A stretch of DNA of 64,000 nt from Halobacteriovorax sp. (GTDB lineage Bacteria > Bdellovibrionota > Bacteriovoracia > Bacteriovoracales > Bacteriovoracaceae): NCBI GenBank assembly GCA_002716825.1, contig PBCC01000045.1, positions 26,336 to 90,335 on the forward strand. The letters run 5' to 3'. Of the stretch, positions 52,710 through 61,111 are shown one piece after another. Under the pieces are notes generated by a model. That model did not search any database and had not been told where the DNA came from. It saw nothing but the letters and a program-made list of their open reading frames with translations. The number at the start of each line of letters is the position of its first letter. Position 1 is the first letter of the stretch. Both the position numbers and the translations under genes were made by a program.

Positions 52710-53901
52710 GAAGTTTTCTCTTTTTTCAGTTTATGGAATTGAAGCAGAGTATATGATTGTCGATAAGACGTCGCTAAAGGCTAAGGCCATCGCTGATAAA
52801 ATTCTCTATACACTTAACGGCGGCGCTTACACCAACGAAGTAGAGCTTGGACCTATCTCTTGGTCAAACGAGCTGGTTAATCATGTCCTAGAAGCGAAGT
52901 GTACCGAGCCCGTTACCACACTAGATGAACTGGACACTCTCTTCCACGCCTCGGTTTTAAAAGTGAATAAGCTTTTAGAAGAACATTATTGCATATTAAT
53001 GCCTACCTCGATGCATCCTTGGTTTAATCCTCTCGAAGAAACGGTTTTATGGCCTCACGATCAACGTGAAATCTATAATCTGTATAATGAGATCTTTGAT
53101 TGTCGCGGTCATGGCTGGTCGAATCTGCAATCTGTTCATATCAATCTTCCTTATAAAGACGAGTCTGAGTTTAAAAAACTTCACACCGCGATAAGAGCTG
53201 TCTTGCCATTGATTCCTATTTTTGCAGCTAGCTCACCATTTTTTGAAGGAAAGCCTGGTATCTATGCCGATAACCGTTTAGCGTTTTATGAGAAAAATCA
53301 GGCTAAGATTCCCTCGATCATTGGCAATATCATCCCTGAGAACGTCGCTTCAACTAGTGAGTATCGCCAAATCCTAAAAGGCATCTATTCAGACATCTCT
53401 GGCTATGAAAATGCCAAGACATTGCAAAACCCCTGGCTAAATTCACGGGCGGCCATCCCTAAGTTTGATGTCGGTGCTATTGAAATTAGACTCATGGATA
53501 TTCAAGAATCACCGTATATGGATAATTGCCTAGTACAATTCTTTGTGGCCATGATTAAAGACATTATTAGTGATGAAGCCCGTTTTTCGAAAGCGGATAA
53601 GCTTTCGGATAAGCAGCTGCGCTTCATTTATGACGAAGCCAAAAAGTATAAACCAACATTTAACGACTCAATTTATTTTGATCTTTTTGGACTCAAAGGC
53701 GCAACAAGTGCTCAAGAGTTTTCAACTTCACTTTTAAAATCCTATATTACAAAACTTCCAGCACACTATAAAGACGGGCTTGAGGTTATCGATCAACAGG
53801 GAAATCTTTCCACTCGCATGACAAAGCTGGGGCTTAGTGTACAAACCTACCAGCGGCTTATTCATAGTCTTTGTTTAAATGAAGCCTTGTCAGTGTCTTA
53901 A
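52702..53901 (+). CDS. GCS2-type carboxylate-amine ligase (glutamate-cysteine ligase-like)
   Basis: 399 residues. Starts FSVYGIEAEYMIVD, the glutamine-synthetase-like active-site strand of GCS2 enzymes; further motifs: EVELGPISWSNELVNHVLE, MPTSMHPW, LQSVHINLPYKDE, FAASSPFFEGKPG and GAIEIRLMDIQESPYMD, giving metal- and ATP-binding acids, His and Arg. It couples an amino acid, often glutamate, to an amine. As RimK and GCS2 ligases lie in one coupled operon, two successive amide bonds in one small molecule or peptide tag are likely. SD GAGG lies inside the RimK gene. Confidence 0.92.
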   Translation: MPKKFSLFSVYGIEAEYMIVDKTSLKAKAIADKILYTLNGGAYTNEVELGPISWSNELVNHVLEAKCTEPVTTLDELDTLFHASVLKVNKLLEEHYCILMPTSMHPWFNPLEETVLWPHDQREIYNLYNEIFDCRGHGWSNLQSVHINLPYKDESEFKKLHTAIRAVLPLIPIFAASSPFFEGKPGIYADNRLAFYEKNQAKIPSIIGNIIPENVASTSEYRQILKGIYSDISGYENAKTLQNPWLNSRAAIPKFDVGAIEIRLMDIQESPYMDNCLVQFFVAMIKDIISDEARFSKADKLSDKQLRFIYDEAKKYKPTFNDSIYFDLFGLKGATSAQEFSTSLLKSYITKLPAHYKDGLEVIDQQGNLSTRMTKLGLSVQTYQRLIHSLCLNEALSVS

Positions 53902-53997
53902 GTTTAGACAGTAGACGTCTTTAAGTGACTGCTTATACGTATTAATTCTAGGCATGATGTTTGCTTATTTATAGGCAAACCTATGTCTGGATAGAAA

Positions 53998-54660
53998 ATG
54001 AAAATAGCAGCGTTATTGAGCTTATTGTTGTCGTTTGGAGCCTTCGCTCAAGTCGACTGTCGTGATGTTTCAGAACTTGTAGAAGTTACTGGCTATTCTC
54101 ATACCAATGTTTTGGATGTTCTCGACGCCGTCGATGCGATCGAACCCTCGAAAGTTTCCTTCTTTGGCGAAATTACGAAATCCAGTATTGATAGGCTGAT
54201 TAGGAAGATTGATCGCGCGCTTGAAGAGAATCAGGCGCAACAAAAAGAAATAGTCATTAACTTAGATTCAACGGGTGGCGATATCAATCATGCCATTAGG
54301 GCCGTAAGACGAATTAGGGCTCTCAACCGTGAACCCAATATTATTATTCACACAAAGGTCACTGCTCACAATAGCTGTGAGTCTGCTTGTACTATTCTTT
54401 ATACAGCAGGTGAGAAGCGGTTTGCCTCAAAGCGTGCTAAATTCGGCTTTCACTCACCAAAATTTGTTCGAGGCGAAGTAGATGGTATGACAAGTGATGA
54501 GATTGAAGAAATCTTTCGCGAAAAGTGGCTTGGCTACGTCAGGGCGATTGATCAAACGGCAGCGAGTACAATCGATTCAAATCGCTACCTGTATAGTGAT
54601 CGCATGAGTTATATGCGCGGCGAAGAGCTAGAGACTGGTTACGTTACCGATCGACTATAA
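53998..54660 (+). CDS. Exported ClpP-like serine protease/crotonase-fold protein
   Basis: 220 residues, signal peptide MKIAALLSLLLSFGAFAQ. The ClpP-like fold is seen in KVSFFGEITKSSIDRLIRKI, EIVINLDSTGGDINHAIRAV (oxyanion Gly-Gly), the nucleophile region HNSCESACTILYTAGEKR (Ser between two Cys) and FGFHSPKFV with the catalytic His. Export of a ClpP-type fold is a known variant among periplasmic proteins. The two Cys flanking the nucleophile may form a disulfide. A 6-bp hairpin GTTTGC / GCAAAC precedes the gene at 53959-53980. Its 3' end overlaps the convergent gene by 6 bases. Confidence 0.78.
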   Translation: MKIAALLSLLLSFGAFAQVDCRDVSELVEVTGYSHTNVLDVLDAVDAIEPSKVSFFGEITKSSIDRLIRKIDRALEENQAQQKEIVINLDSTGGDINHAIRAVRRIRALNREPNIIIHTKVTAHNSCESACTILYTAGEKRFASKRAKFGFHSPKFVRGEVDGMTSDEIEEIFREKWLGYVRAIDQTAASTIDSNRYLYSDRMSYMRGEELETGYVTDRL

Positions 54661-55425
54661 TACAGAACATTCAACAGCGACAGTGTCGCCATAGTGATCA
54701 TCAATGGCAGTCATGATGACATAGATCGTAAAGGCCGTTGTATCTTGGGAAATATTTTTAGGTATTATCAGGTCAAAATAACCAAAGCTATTTCGATCAT
54801 TCGCAGTGAATGAAAACTTATCGTGCTGAGTATAAACTCTTGGGCGATAGTTCACATAGTTGGTAAGCTCCTCAGCTTGGAATGAACCCCTTGTCCAGAT
54901 ATCGTCACCATCAAGCACAGTGTAACTAAAGTCGATGTTCTGTAATTTTGAGAAACCACTTTGCTTAGTCAAACTGCCATTGAAATTAATCATTGTACTA
55001 AAATAACTATCGCCACCTGCGTACTCTGGTGCACAAGAGAACTGAATGGTTTGTTTCGGCTGAAGACTAAGTGTTAAACCAGAATTATCATCGAGATAAA
55101 AGAATTTAGTTTTTTTATCAAACTTAATAGATCTTGTAAGTGCTTGTCTCATAAGGCGATCTTCACGCTGCGAGACTGCGGCAATAGCACCTTGTTCAAG
55201 TTCGTAAACATCTCCCCTTACGAGTTCCTTTTCGGCCAGGGATACCATGAAGTCCACATCCGCGATGAGAATATAGTGTTGCCCGCGGGCTTCAAGACTT
55301 AAAACGCAAGCATCACCAATGACAAATGGATCAATTTCACCACACAGGCTGTCTTTTAATCTAAAGCTGTCGGCATAGGTAGAAAGAGTCAAAAGGGTAA
55401 AGCTAAGGGCGATGAGTAGTTTCAT
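54655..55425 (-). CDS. Exported protein, unknown
   Basis: 256 residues, signal peptide MKLLIALSFTLLTLSTYA, SD AGGAGA before the ATG. Strand-rich mature part with four Cys (DSLCGE, GDACVLSL, QFSCAPEY, VECSVL) that could make two disulfides. No recognised domain. Convergent with the ClpP-like gene. Confidence 0.68.
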   Translation of the reverse strand: MKLLIALSFTLLTLSTYADSFRLKDSLCGEIDPFVIGDACVLSLEARGQHYILIADVDFMVSLAEKELVRGDVYELEQGAIAAVSQREDRLMRQALTRSIKFDKKTKFFYLDDNSGLTLSLQPKQTIQFSCAPEYAGGDSYFSTMINFNGSLTKQSGFSKLQNIDFSYTVLDGDDIWTRGSFQAEELTNYVNYRPRVYTQHDKFSFTANDRNSFGYFDLIIPKNISQDTTAFTIYVIMTAIDDHYGDTVAVECSVL

Positions 55426-55494
55426 AATTTCTCCTAAAGCGTTTTTATGGCGTATGGAGCACTATGTAAAATTAAAACGATCTAGGATATCTAT

Positions 55495-56703
55495 CTAATT
55501 TTGAGATGTTTTATTCTTAGCCTGGATCTTGATGAATTGCTGTCTTTGCAAGAGCAGTGGAATGACTAGAATAAAGAAGATAACGATATAAGCCAGCCCA
55601 AAGGCTCTATTGGCAAAAAAGACATCATTCTTGTCGATTAGGTATCCAAATAGAGGACCAATACCTATGAACAGGATTCGAACGCCCATTTGTAAGATTG
55701 AGTTTGCCGTGGCCCGAAAATCACTGGTGACCCGTTTATTAAGAGCATCGCTATAAACAACTTGGCCCAAGCCCCGACAGACTTGAAACGATAGGCAAAG
55801 CACAATGCCCCAGGCAGACTCAATAATAGATATCCCTAGAAAACCTACTGATGGCAAGACTCCGATGATTGCAATAATGGCGACGCTACCAAGTTGCTTT
55901 TCTACTTTATGAGCGTACTTACTAGAGATTGAAGCTGTGAAATTTGTCAGTGCCCACATGAAACCAAAATACATGAGTGGTATTTCAATCTTTTCCCAAT
56001 ATTTTTGAAACATCCATACCGCAGTCAATGTGGCGGTGAAGGAAAAGATAGCATTAAGTAGGATAAGATTAAGCAGTCTCGATTGCTTAAAAAGACTCGT
56101 GAAAATATAGGATATATTCTCTTTGTGAACTCTTCCCATCTTCTGTCTAGGCGGCTCCACCAAAGTCAAAATGATAAAGAAGGGGAGCCAACTTATTAGG
56201 GCCGAGATAACAGCAAGGTCTCTCAGTGCAAATGAAAATATTAGTAAGGCACTAGAGATGAGTGCAGCAAACCCCTCTCCTAGGGTTGAGTAAAACATAC
56301 TCTTTCCAAGAATTTTTATAGGGGCGCGCTTGGGGTCAGTAATAGCAAGTGTATCATAGATAAGAGCAGTGTCTGTACCCGAACTTAATGAAACAGCTAT
56401 ACCTAGAATGATTTCAGCAATAATGAGAATTTCTAGACTTGTCGCCAGTGGAAACATAGAAAAACCAACAGCTCTGAGTATTGATGACAGCACGAGCGTG
56501 TTTTTTCGACCAATGAGGTCACTGATATAGCCAGAAGGAATTTCACAGACAAACATAGTGATGGCAAAGACCGATTGAAGGAGATAGATCCCTCTCATGT
56601 CTGTTCCAATTGAAAGAAAAAATGGAACAATGACAGGCATTATGATTAAAAAAGCGTTTGTGAATTTAAGAAAGTTAATTTTAGTAATATTTTGAGCAAG
56701 CAT
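55495..56703 (-). CDS. Major facilitator superfamily transporter
   Basis: 402 residues with about 12 hydrophobic segments. The MFS signature loop between TM2 and TM3 reads GYISDLIGRKNTLVLSS (the G-x-x-x-D-x-x-G-R-K/R motif), and SGTDTALIYD follows in the region of TM5. A second, weaker repeat of the loop is seen after TM8 (KYAHKVEKQLGS). Drug/metabolite exporter-like; substrate unknown. A 41-base spacer separates it from the divergent AzgA gene. Confidence 0.88.
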   Translation of the reverse strand: MLAQNITKINFLKFTNAFLIIMPVIVPFFLSIGTDMRGIYLLQSVFAITMFVCEIPSGYISDLIGRKNTLVLSSILRAVGFSMFPLATSLEILIIAEIILGIAVSLSSGTDTALIYDTLAITDPKRAPIKILGKSMFYSTLGEGFAALISSALLIFSFALRDLAVISALISWLPFFIILTLVEPPRQKMGRVHKENISYIFTSLFKQSRLLNLILLNAIFSFTATLTAVWMFQKYWEKIEIPLMYFGFMWALTNFTASISSKYAHKVEKQLGSVAIIAIIGVLPSVGFLGISIIESAWGIVLCLSFQVCRGLGQVVYSDALNKRVTSDFRATANSILQMGVRILFIGIGPLFGYLIDKNDVFFANRAFGLAYIVIFFILVIPLLLQRQQFIKIQAKNKTSQN

Positions 56704-56744
56704 ATTAATGATAGTATCATTTAAGCCACTTAAGAGGGATAGAA

Positions 56745-58004
56745 ATGACGAGTCAGCGAACTGAGATTTACGCCGGAATTACTACATTTTTGACTATGAG
56801 CTATATTATCGTTGTTAATCCTGCGATTCTCTCTAGCCCTGGAACAGGTATGAGTTTCAGCGGAGTTCTTACCGCTACTGTGCTTGTAAGTTTTTTAAGT
56901 ACGCTGCTTATGGGAGCATTCGCCAGACTGCCGTTTGCGCTGGCGCCAGGTATGGGTATCAATACTTTCTTCACCTTCACTCTCATCTTGGGTGAAAATA
57001 TTCCATGGCCGGCAGCTTTAGGCTTAGTCTTTTGGTCGGGTGTTTTCTTCATTATTGTTTCAGTGACTTCGCTTAGGCAAAAAATTGTCCATGCTATCCC
57101 AAGTCATTTAAGAATCGGAATGTCCTGTGGAATTGGCTTATTTCTAACATTCATTGGGCTTAAGAATGCCAGTATCATTGCGCCGAGTGATGCGACTTTT
57201 GTAACCAATGCACCAGTTTCATGGGCCATGTGCTTGGCGATTGTCGGCTTGTTTGTGACTGTTTATTTTATGCGTAAGAAAAACCCTGCCAGTTTCTTGA
57301 TTGGTATCATGACTGTAACGCTCATTTCTATAGGTTTTCAAAAGGTGGCCTTGCCTGAAACACTATTTTCCATGCCTGATTTTGAGTCGACCTTCTTTAA
57401 ACTAGATATTTGGGCAGGGCTAAAGTGGGCGTATATTCCCAGCATTTTAACCCTTATTATTACGGATCTATTTGATTCAGTTTCTAGCTTTATTGGGGTT
57501 TCAACTTCTGCGAATCTTTTGGATGAGAAGGGTGAGCCTAAAAATTTGAAACAAGCTCTTTTTGTCGATGCCATTGCAACAGTTCTATCTTCACTCTTTG
57601 GTACATCAGCAGCGACAACTTTTATTGAAAGCTCGGCCGGAACTGAGGTCGGTGGTCGTACAGGGCTTACCAGTATTGTGACCAGTTTATGCTTTCTTCC
57701 ATTTTTATTTCTGGCACCGCTACTTGGAGTCATTCCAAGTTATGCGACGGCTCCGGTATTAATTATCGTTGGAGCGTTGATGTTTCGAAATGTTTCTAAG
57801 CTTGAATTTGATAAACTAGAAGAAGTCATACCATTGTTTTTAACAGTGGTTCTTATTCCTCTTACTTTTTCAATTTCTCAAGGTATTCTTTGGGGATTCT
57901 TTTCCCATGTGGTTTTATTTTTATTGGCCGGACGTGCGAGAGACATTAAACCAATCATGTACGCCCTTGGATTAGGCGGGATTGGCTTTATATTTTTTAG
58001 TTAA
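56745..58004 (+). CDS. NCS2-family purine permease, AzgA type
   Basis: 419 residues with 12-14 hydrophobic segments. Characteristic AzgA stretches: EIYAGITTFLTMSYIIVVNP, LAPGMGINTFFTF, GMSCGIGLFLTFIGLKNA, TDLFDSVSSFIGVS, FGTSAATTFIESSAGTEVGGRTG. It imports adenine, guanine or hypoxanthine by proton symport across the inner membrane. With the two nucleotidases, the adenosine-kinase-like gene and the Tsx-like channel this supports a nucleobase and nucleoside salvage theme. The 3' end overlaps the convergent solute-binding gene by 8 bases. Confidence 0.92.
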   Translation: MTSQRTEIYAGITTFLTMSYIIVVNPAILSSPGTGMSFSGVLTATVLVSFLSTLLMGAFARLPFALAPGMGINTFFTFTLILGENIPWPAALGLVFWSGVFFIIVSVTSLRQKIVHAIPSHLRIGMSCGIGLFLTFIGLKNASIIAPSDATFVTNAPVSWAMCLAIVGLFVTVYFMRKKNPASFLIGIMTVTLISIGFQKVALPETLFSMPDFESTFFKLDIWAGLKWAYIPSILTLIITDLFDSVSSFIGVSTSANLLDEKGEPKNLKQALFVDAIATVLSSLFGTSAATTFIESSAGTEVGGRTGLTSIVTSLCFLPFLFLAPLLGVIPSYATAPVLIIVGALMFRNVSKLEFDKLEEVIPLFLTVVLIPLTFSISQGILWGFFSHVVLFLLAGRARDIKPIMYALGLGGIGFIFFS

Positions 58005-58803
58005 ACTCATCGATAATTGTATCTTTTAAAAGATGCTTCCAGGTGATACCAGTTGGGTATTGACTGGCATAACTTTTAAAGTATTCATCAAATTGCTTTT
58101 GGACTTTGTCAGAGCGATACGCCTGTTCAATTTTCTTTGCAAGTTCTCTATTCTTTGGTGTTTTTTTGAGCATGATTTCAAGGTAACTGCGAGCCACTTC
58201 AAAACTCTCAAAGTCGAAGTTATTTAATTTTTGATTAGATAATGACTTTACTCGAATAAAACAATTCTCAACTACACATAGATGAAAAGCGGCCCGACCT
58301 TTTTCTACCATTTGTACTTCTTGATCGACTGAGTTTACTGGTAAAGGAGTCATCTCATAGACTTTAGCAAACTCTTTTGAAAAGTTATTTCCTCTAAAGT
58401 ATACCAACGTCATTCCCTTGAGATCCTTTAGGGACTTCATCTTGACTACATCTTTTTTATAGCCATTAAGAGTTGCCTTAAACTCAAGAATCTTGATGAA
58501 AATAAACTTCTTCTTCATTTCATCTGTTTGAATCAGCCGAGTACTAAGCAAAATATTGTTTTCGTCTTTACTGGTTTGATAAATTGCCCTGGCCGCAGGT
58601 AGAAAGTCAGTTTCAATTTGAAGATCCATTTCTTTGGCGATGATTTCAAAAAAATCAACAAAGATCCCTGTGGGTTCCTTTCCCGAAAGGTACATCAAAG
58701 GCTTATAGTCATAGACCAGAAGCGGTCGTTTTGGTTGATCGCCGCTGGCGTAAGCGCTTGAAATTATGATCATTTTTAGCGCTATAAAGGCTAATATCTT
58801 CAT
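57997..58803 (-). CDS. Periplasmic amino-acid-type solute-binding protein (SBP_bac_3-like)
   Basis: 268 residues with a signal peptide (MKILAFIALKMIIISSAYAS). The substrate-binding fold is recognised from PLMYLSGKEPTGIFVDFFEI, a helix EMDLQIETDFLPAARAIYQT, SLKDLKGMTLVYFRGNN and the C-terminal hinge ELAKKIEQAYRSDKVQKQF. No ABC permease or ATPase is next to it, so it may be an orphan receptor or feed a transporter encoded elsewhere. Ligand unknown. Confidence 0.82.
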   Translation of the reverse strand: MKILAFIALKMIIISSAYASGDQPKRPLLVYDYKPLMYLSGKEPTGIFVDFFEIIAKEMDLQIETDFLPAARAIYQTSKDENNILLSTRLIQTDEMKKKFIFIKILEFKATLNGYKKDVVKMKSLKDLKGMTLVYFRGNNFSKEFAKVYEMTPLPVNSVDQEVQMVEKGRAAFHLCVVENCFIRVKSLSNQKLNNFDFESFEVARSYLEIMLKKTPKNRELAKKIEQAYRSDKVQKQFDEYFKSYASQYPTGITWKHLLKDTIIDEFN

Positions 58804-58871
58804 ATCTCTATATTATCTTTATTTTGCAGCAACGCAACTTAAGTTTTCTTTATTACTGTCATCACTTAAGC

Positions 58872-58892
58872 CTATGGCTTCATAGAAGCTAT
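58872..58892. promoter_or_regulatory. Overlapping inverted repeats upstream of ahpC (possible regulator site)
   Basis: CTATG-GCTT-CATAG (58872-58885) and ATAG-AAG-CTAT (58882-58892) overlap, about 70 bases before ahpC. The ATAG/CTAT half-sites resemble OxyR half-sites but the spacing is 3 bases instead of 7, so the identity of the regulator is open. Confidence 0.3.
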
Positions 58893-58960
58893 CGATTTCA
58901 CCTACATTCGACTTCGGCTTAAAGTAACTCAAGAGTGTTTCACAAACTATCCAGGAGAAC

Positions 58961-59530
58961 ATGATGAACACATTGATTAACAGTCAACTTCCAGAATTTA
59001 AATCACAAGCCTTTGTTAATGGTGACTTTAAAACCATTACCCATAACGAACTTAAAGGTAAGTGGTCTGTGCTTTTTTTCTATCCCGCTGATTTTACTTT
59101 TGTATGCCCTACAGAGCTTGGCGATATGGCGGATCATTATAATACATTTAAAGAAATGGGCGTTGAGATTTACTCAGTCAGTACTGATACTCACTTCACC
59201 CACAAAGCGTGGCATGACACGTCTGAGACGATTAAGAAGATTACTTACCCAATGTTGGCCGATCCAACAGGTCATTTAGCCAGATCATTTGGAGTTTATA
59301 TCGAAGAAGAAGGCATGGCCTATCGTGGCACTTTCTTAATTAACCCAGAAGGACAAATCAAACTTGCTGAGGTTAATGACAACGGCATTGGCAGAAATGC
59401 AGACGAGCTACTTCGTAAAGTAAAAGCCGCTCAGTATATCGCTAAGAACCCAAATGAAGTTTGTCCTGCTAAGTGGAAAGAGGGTGCTAAAACGCTTAAA
59501 CCTGGCCTTGATCTTGTAGGTAAAATTTAA
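58961..59530 (+). CDS. ahpC: Alkyl hydroperoxide reductase peroxiredoxin
   Basis: 189 residues, normal for AhpC. Peroxidatic Cys49 in FYPADFTFVCPTEL, resolving Cys168 in EVCPAKWKEG, so a typical two-Cys peroxiredoxin; LADPTGHLARSFGVY and AYRGTFLINPEGQI are family-typical. It reduces H2O2 and organic peroxides in the cytoplasm. Two consecutive ATG codons follow AGGAG; the second (58964) has the better spacing. Followed by ahpF after 27 bases. Confidence 0.97.
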   Translation: MMNTLINSQLPEFKSQAFVNGDFKTITHNELKGKWSVLFFYPADFTFVCPTELGDMADHYNTFKEMGVEIYSVSTDTHFTHKAWHDTSETIKKITYPMLADPTGHLARSFGVYIEEEGMAYRGTFLINPEGQIKLAEVNDNGIGRNADELLRKVKAAQYIAKNPNEVCPAKWKEGAKTLKPGLDLVGKI

Positions 59531-59557
59531 GCGACTCTAAGTCAAAGTGAGGTAGGT

Positions 59558-61096
59558 ATGTTGGATTCAACAATTATTAATCAACTTGAGTCTGTTTTTC
59601 AAAAATTAGATGCTCCTGTTGTCTTGAACCTTTACAAGAGCGAACATCAAGCTCAATCGGAACTTGAGCAGATGCTAAGACAGGTGGCGAGTACTTCTGA
59701 ACTCATCCAAGTTGAAACAGTTGATCAGAGCAAAGACATACCTACCTTTACGATTCAAGGCACTAAGGTTTCTTTCAAGGGAGTACCTAGTGGCCATGAA
59801 TTTACATCGTTAATCTTAGCCATCTTAAACTCTAATGGAAAAGGCAAGCTGCCTGATGACATGATTAGGGCACGTATCAATAATCTAAGAGGACCTATTA
59901 AACTTAGAACTTATATTTCACTCTCTTGTGAAAATTGCCCAGAGGTTGTTCAGGCACTAAATCTTATGAGTCTTCTACATAGCGATTTCAGTCACGAGAT
60001 GATTGATGGTGGGCTGGTTCAAGACGAGATTGAGTCACTTGGGATCCAAGGTGTTCCAAGTATCATGAACGGCAAGGAACTTTTAAGCTCGGGAAAAATT
60101 TCACTATTGGATCTATTAAGCAAATTAGAAAGTGAGTTTGGAACGAGAGAAGCCGCGAAGGATTCTTTGGTAAAAGACTTAGGACATTTTGATGTCGTAG
60201 TGATTGGCGCAGGCCCCGCCGGTGCATCAGCTGCCATCTACAGCGCAAGAAAAGGACTGAAAACTGCCATTCTTGCTGAGAAACTTGGCGGTCAGGTTCA
60301 GGATACAAAAGGAATTGAAAACCTAATATCTATTCCCTATACCGAAGGACCACAATTGGCGGCACAATTGGCCACTCATATTGCTGAGTATCCGATTACT
60401 CTCTTAGAGCATAGACGGGTTAAAAATGTCGTTCCAGCTTCAACCAATCGCATCGAACTTGATAGCGGAGAGTTTGTTGATACAAAAGCCATTATTGTCG
60501 CAACCGGTGCCAAGTGGCGTGAACTTGGTATTGAGGGGGAGAAAGAATATATCGGTCGCGGTGTTGCTTTTTGCCCCCACTGCGATGGGCCATACTATAA
60601 AGGTAAAAAAATCGCCGTTGTCGGCGGTGGCAATTCTGGTGTCGAGGCGGCGATCGATTTGGCCGGTATTGTTCGCGAAGTTATTGTATTCGAGTTCATG
60701 GAAAACCTTAAAGCTGACCAGGTCTTAGTCGATAAATTAAAATCACTACCTAATGTATCGATAGTCACGAATGCTCGAACGTCAAAAATTATTGGTGACG
60801 GACAAAAAGTGATCGCCCTTGAATATATTGATCGAGCACAAGAGCAAGTTCATAAAGTCGACTTGGATGGGATCTTTGTACAAATCGGATTATTACCAAA
60901 CAGTGGGTTTATTAAGTCAGTTGTTGAAACAACCAAGTTTGGAGAGATCGTGACTGATTTAAAGGGGCGAACTAGCCAAAAAGGTATCTACGCCGCTGGT
61001 GATGTGACAACAGTACCTTATAAGCAAATTGTTATCGCGATGGGAGAAGGCGCTAAAGCTGCACTTGCTGCCTATGAGGATCAGATGCTGGCCTAA
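59558..61096 (+). CDS. ahpF: Alkyl hydroperoxide reductase subunit F
   Basis: 512 residues, close to the usual ~520. The N-terminal tandem thioredoxin-like domains carry SCENCPEV as their redox CxxC; the thioredoxin-reductase-like part has VIGAGPAGASAAIYSARKG (FAD), the redox disulfide CPHCDGPYYKGKKIAVVGGG (active CxxC followed by the NAD(P)H dinucleotide motif) and IYAAGDVTTVPYKQI. It passes electrons from NADH to AhpC. The SD is good and the order ahpC-ahpF is standard. Confidence 0.97.
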   Translation: MLDSTIINQLESVFQKLDAPVVLNLYKSEHQAQSELEQMLRQVASTSELIQVETVDQSKDIPTFTIQGTKVSFKGVPSGHEFTSLILAILNSNGKGKLPDDMIRARINNLRGPIKLRTYISLSCENCPEVVQALNLMSLLHSDFSHEMIDGGLVQDEIESLGIQGVPSIMNGKELLSSGKISLLDLLSKLESEFGTREAAKDSLVKDLGHFDVVVIGAGPAGASAAIYSARKGLKTAILAEKLGGQVQDTKGIENLISIPYTEGPQLAAQLATHIAEYPITLLEHRRVKNVVPASTNRIELDSGEFVDTKAIIVATGAKWRELGIEGEKEYIGRGVAFCPHCDGPYYKGKKIAVVGGGNSGVEAAIDLAGIVREVIVFEFMENLKADQVLVDKLKSLPNVSIVTNARTSKIIGDGQKVIALEYIDRAQEQVHKVDLDGIFVQIGLLPNSGFIKSVVETTKFGEIVTDLKGRTSQKGIYAAGDVTTVPYKQIVIAMGEGAKAALAAYEDQMLA

Positions 61097-61111
61097 TGTT
61101 ATGCTGGAGAG

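Noticed and set aside
58872..58892. Firm OxyR-binding site before ahpC
   Set aside because: Half-sites resemble OxyR boxes but spacing is wrong, so it is only listed as an unidentified regulator site.
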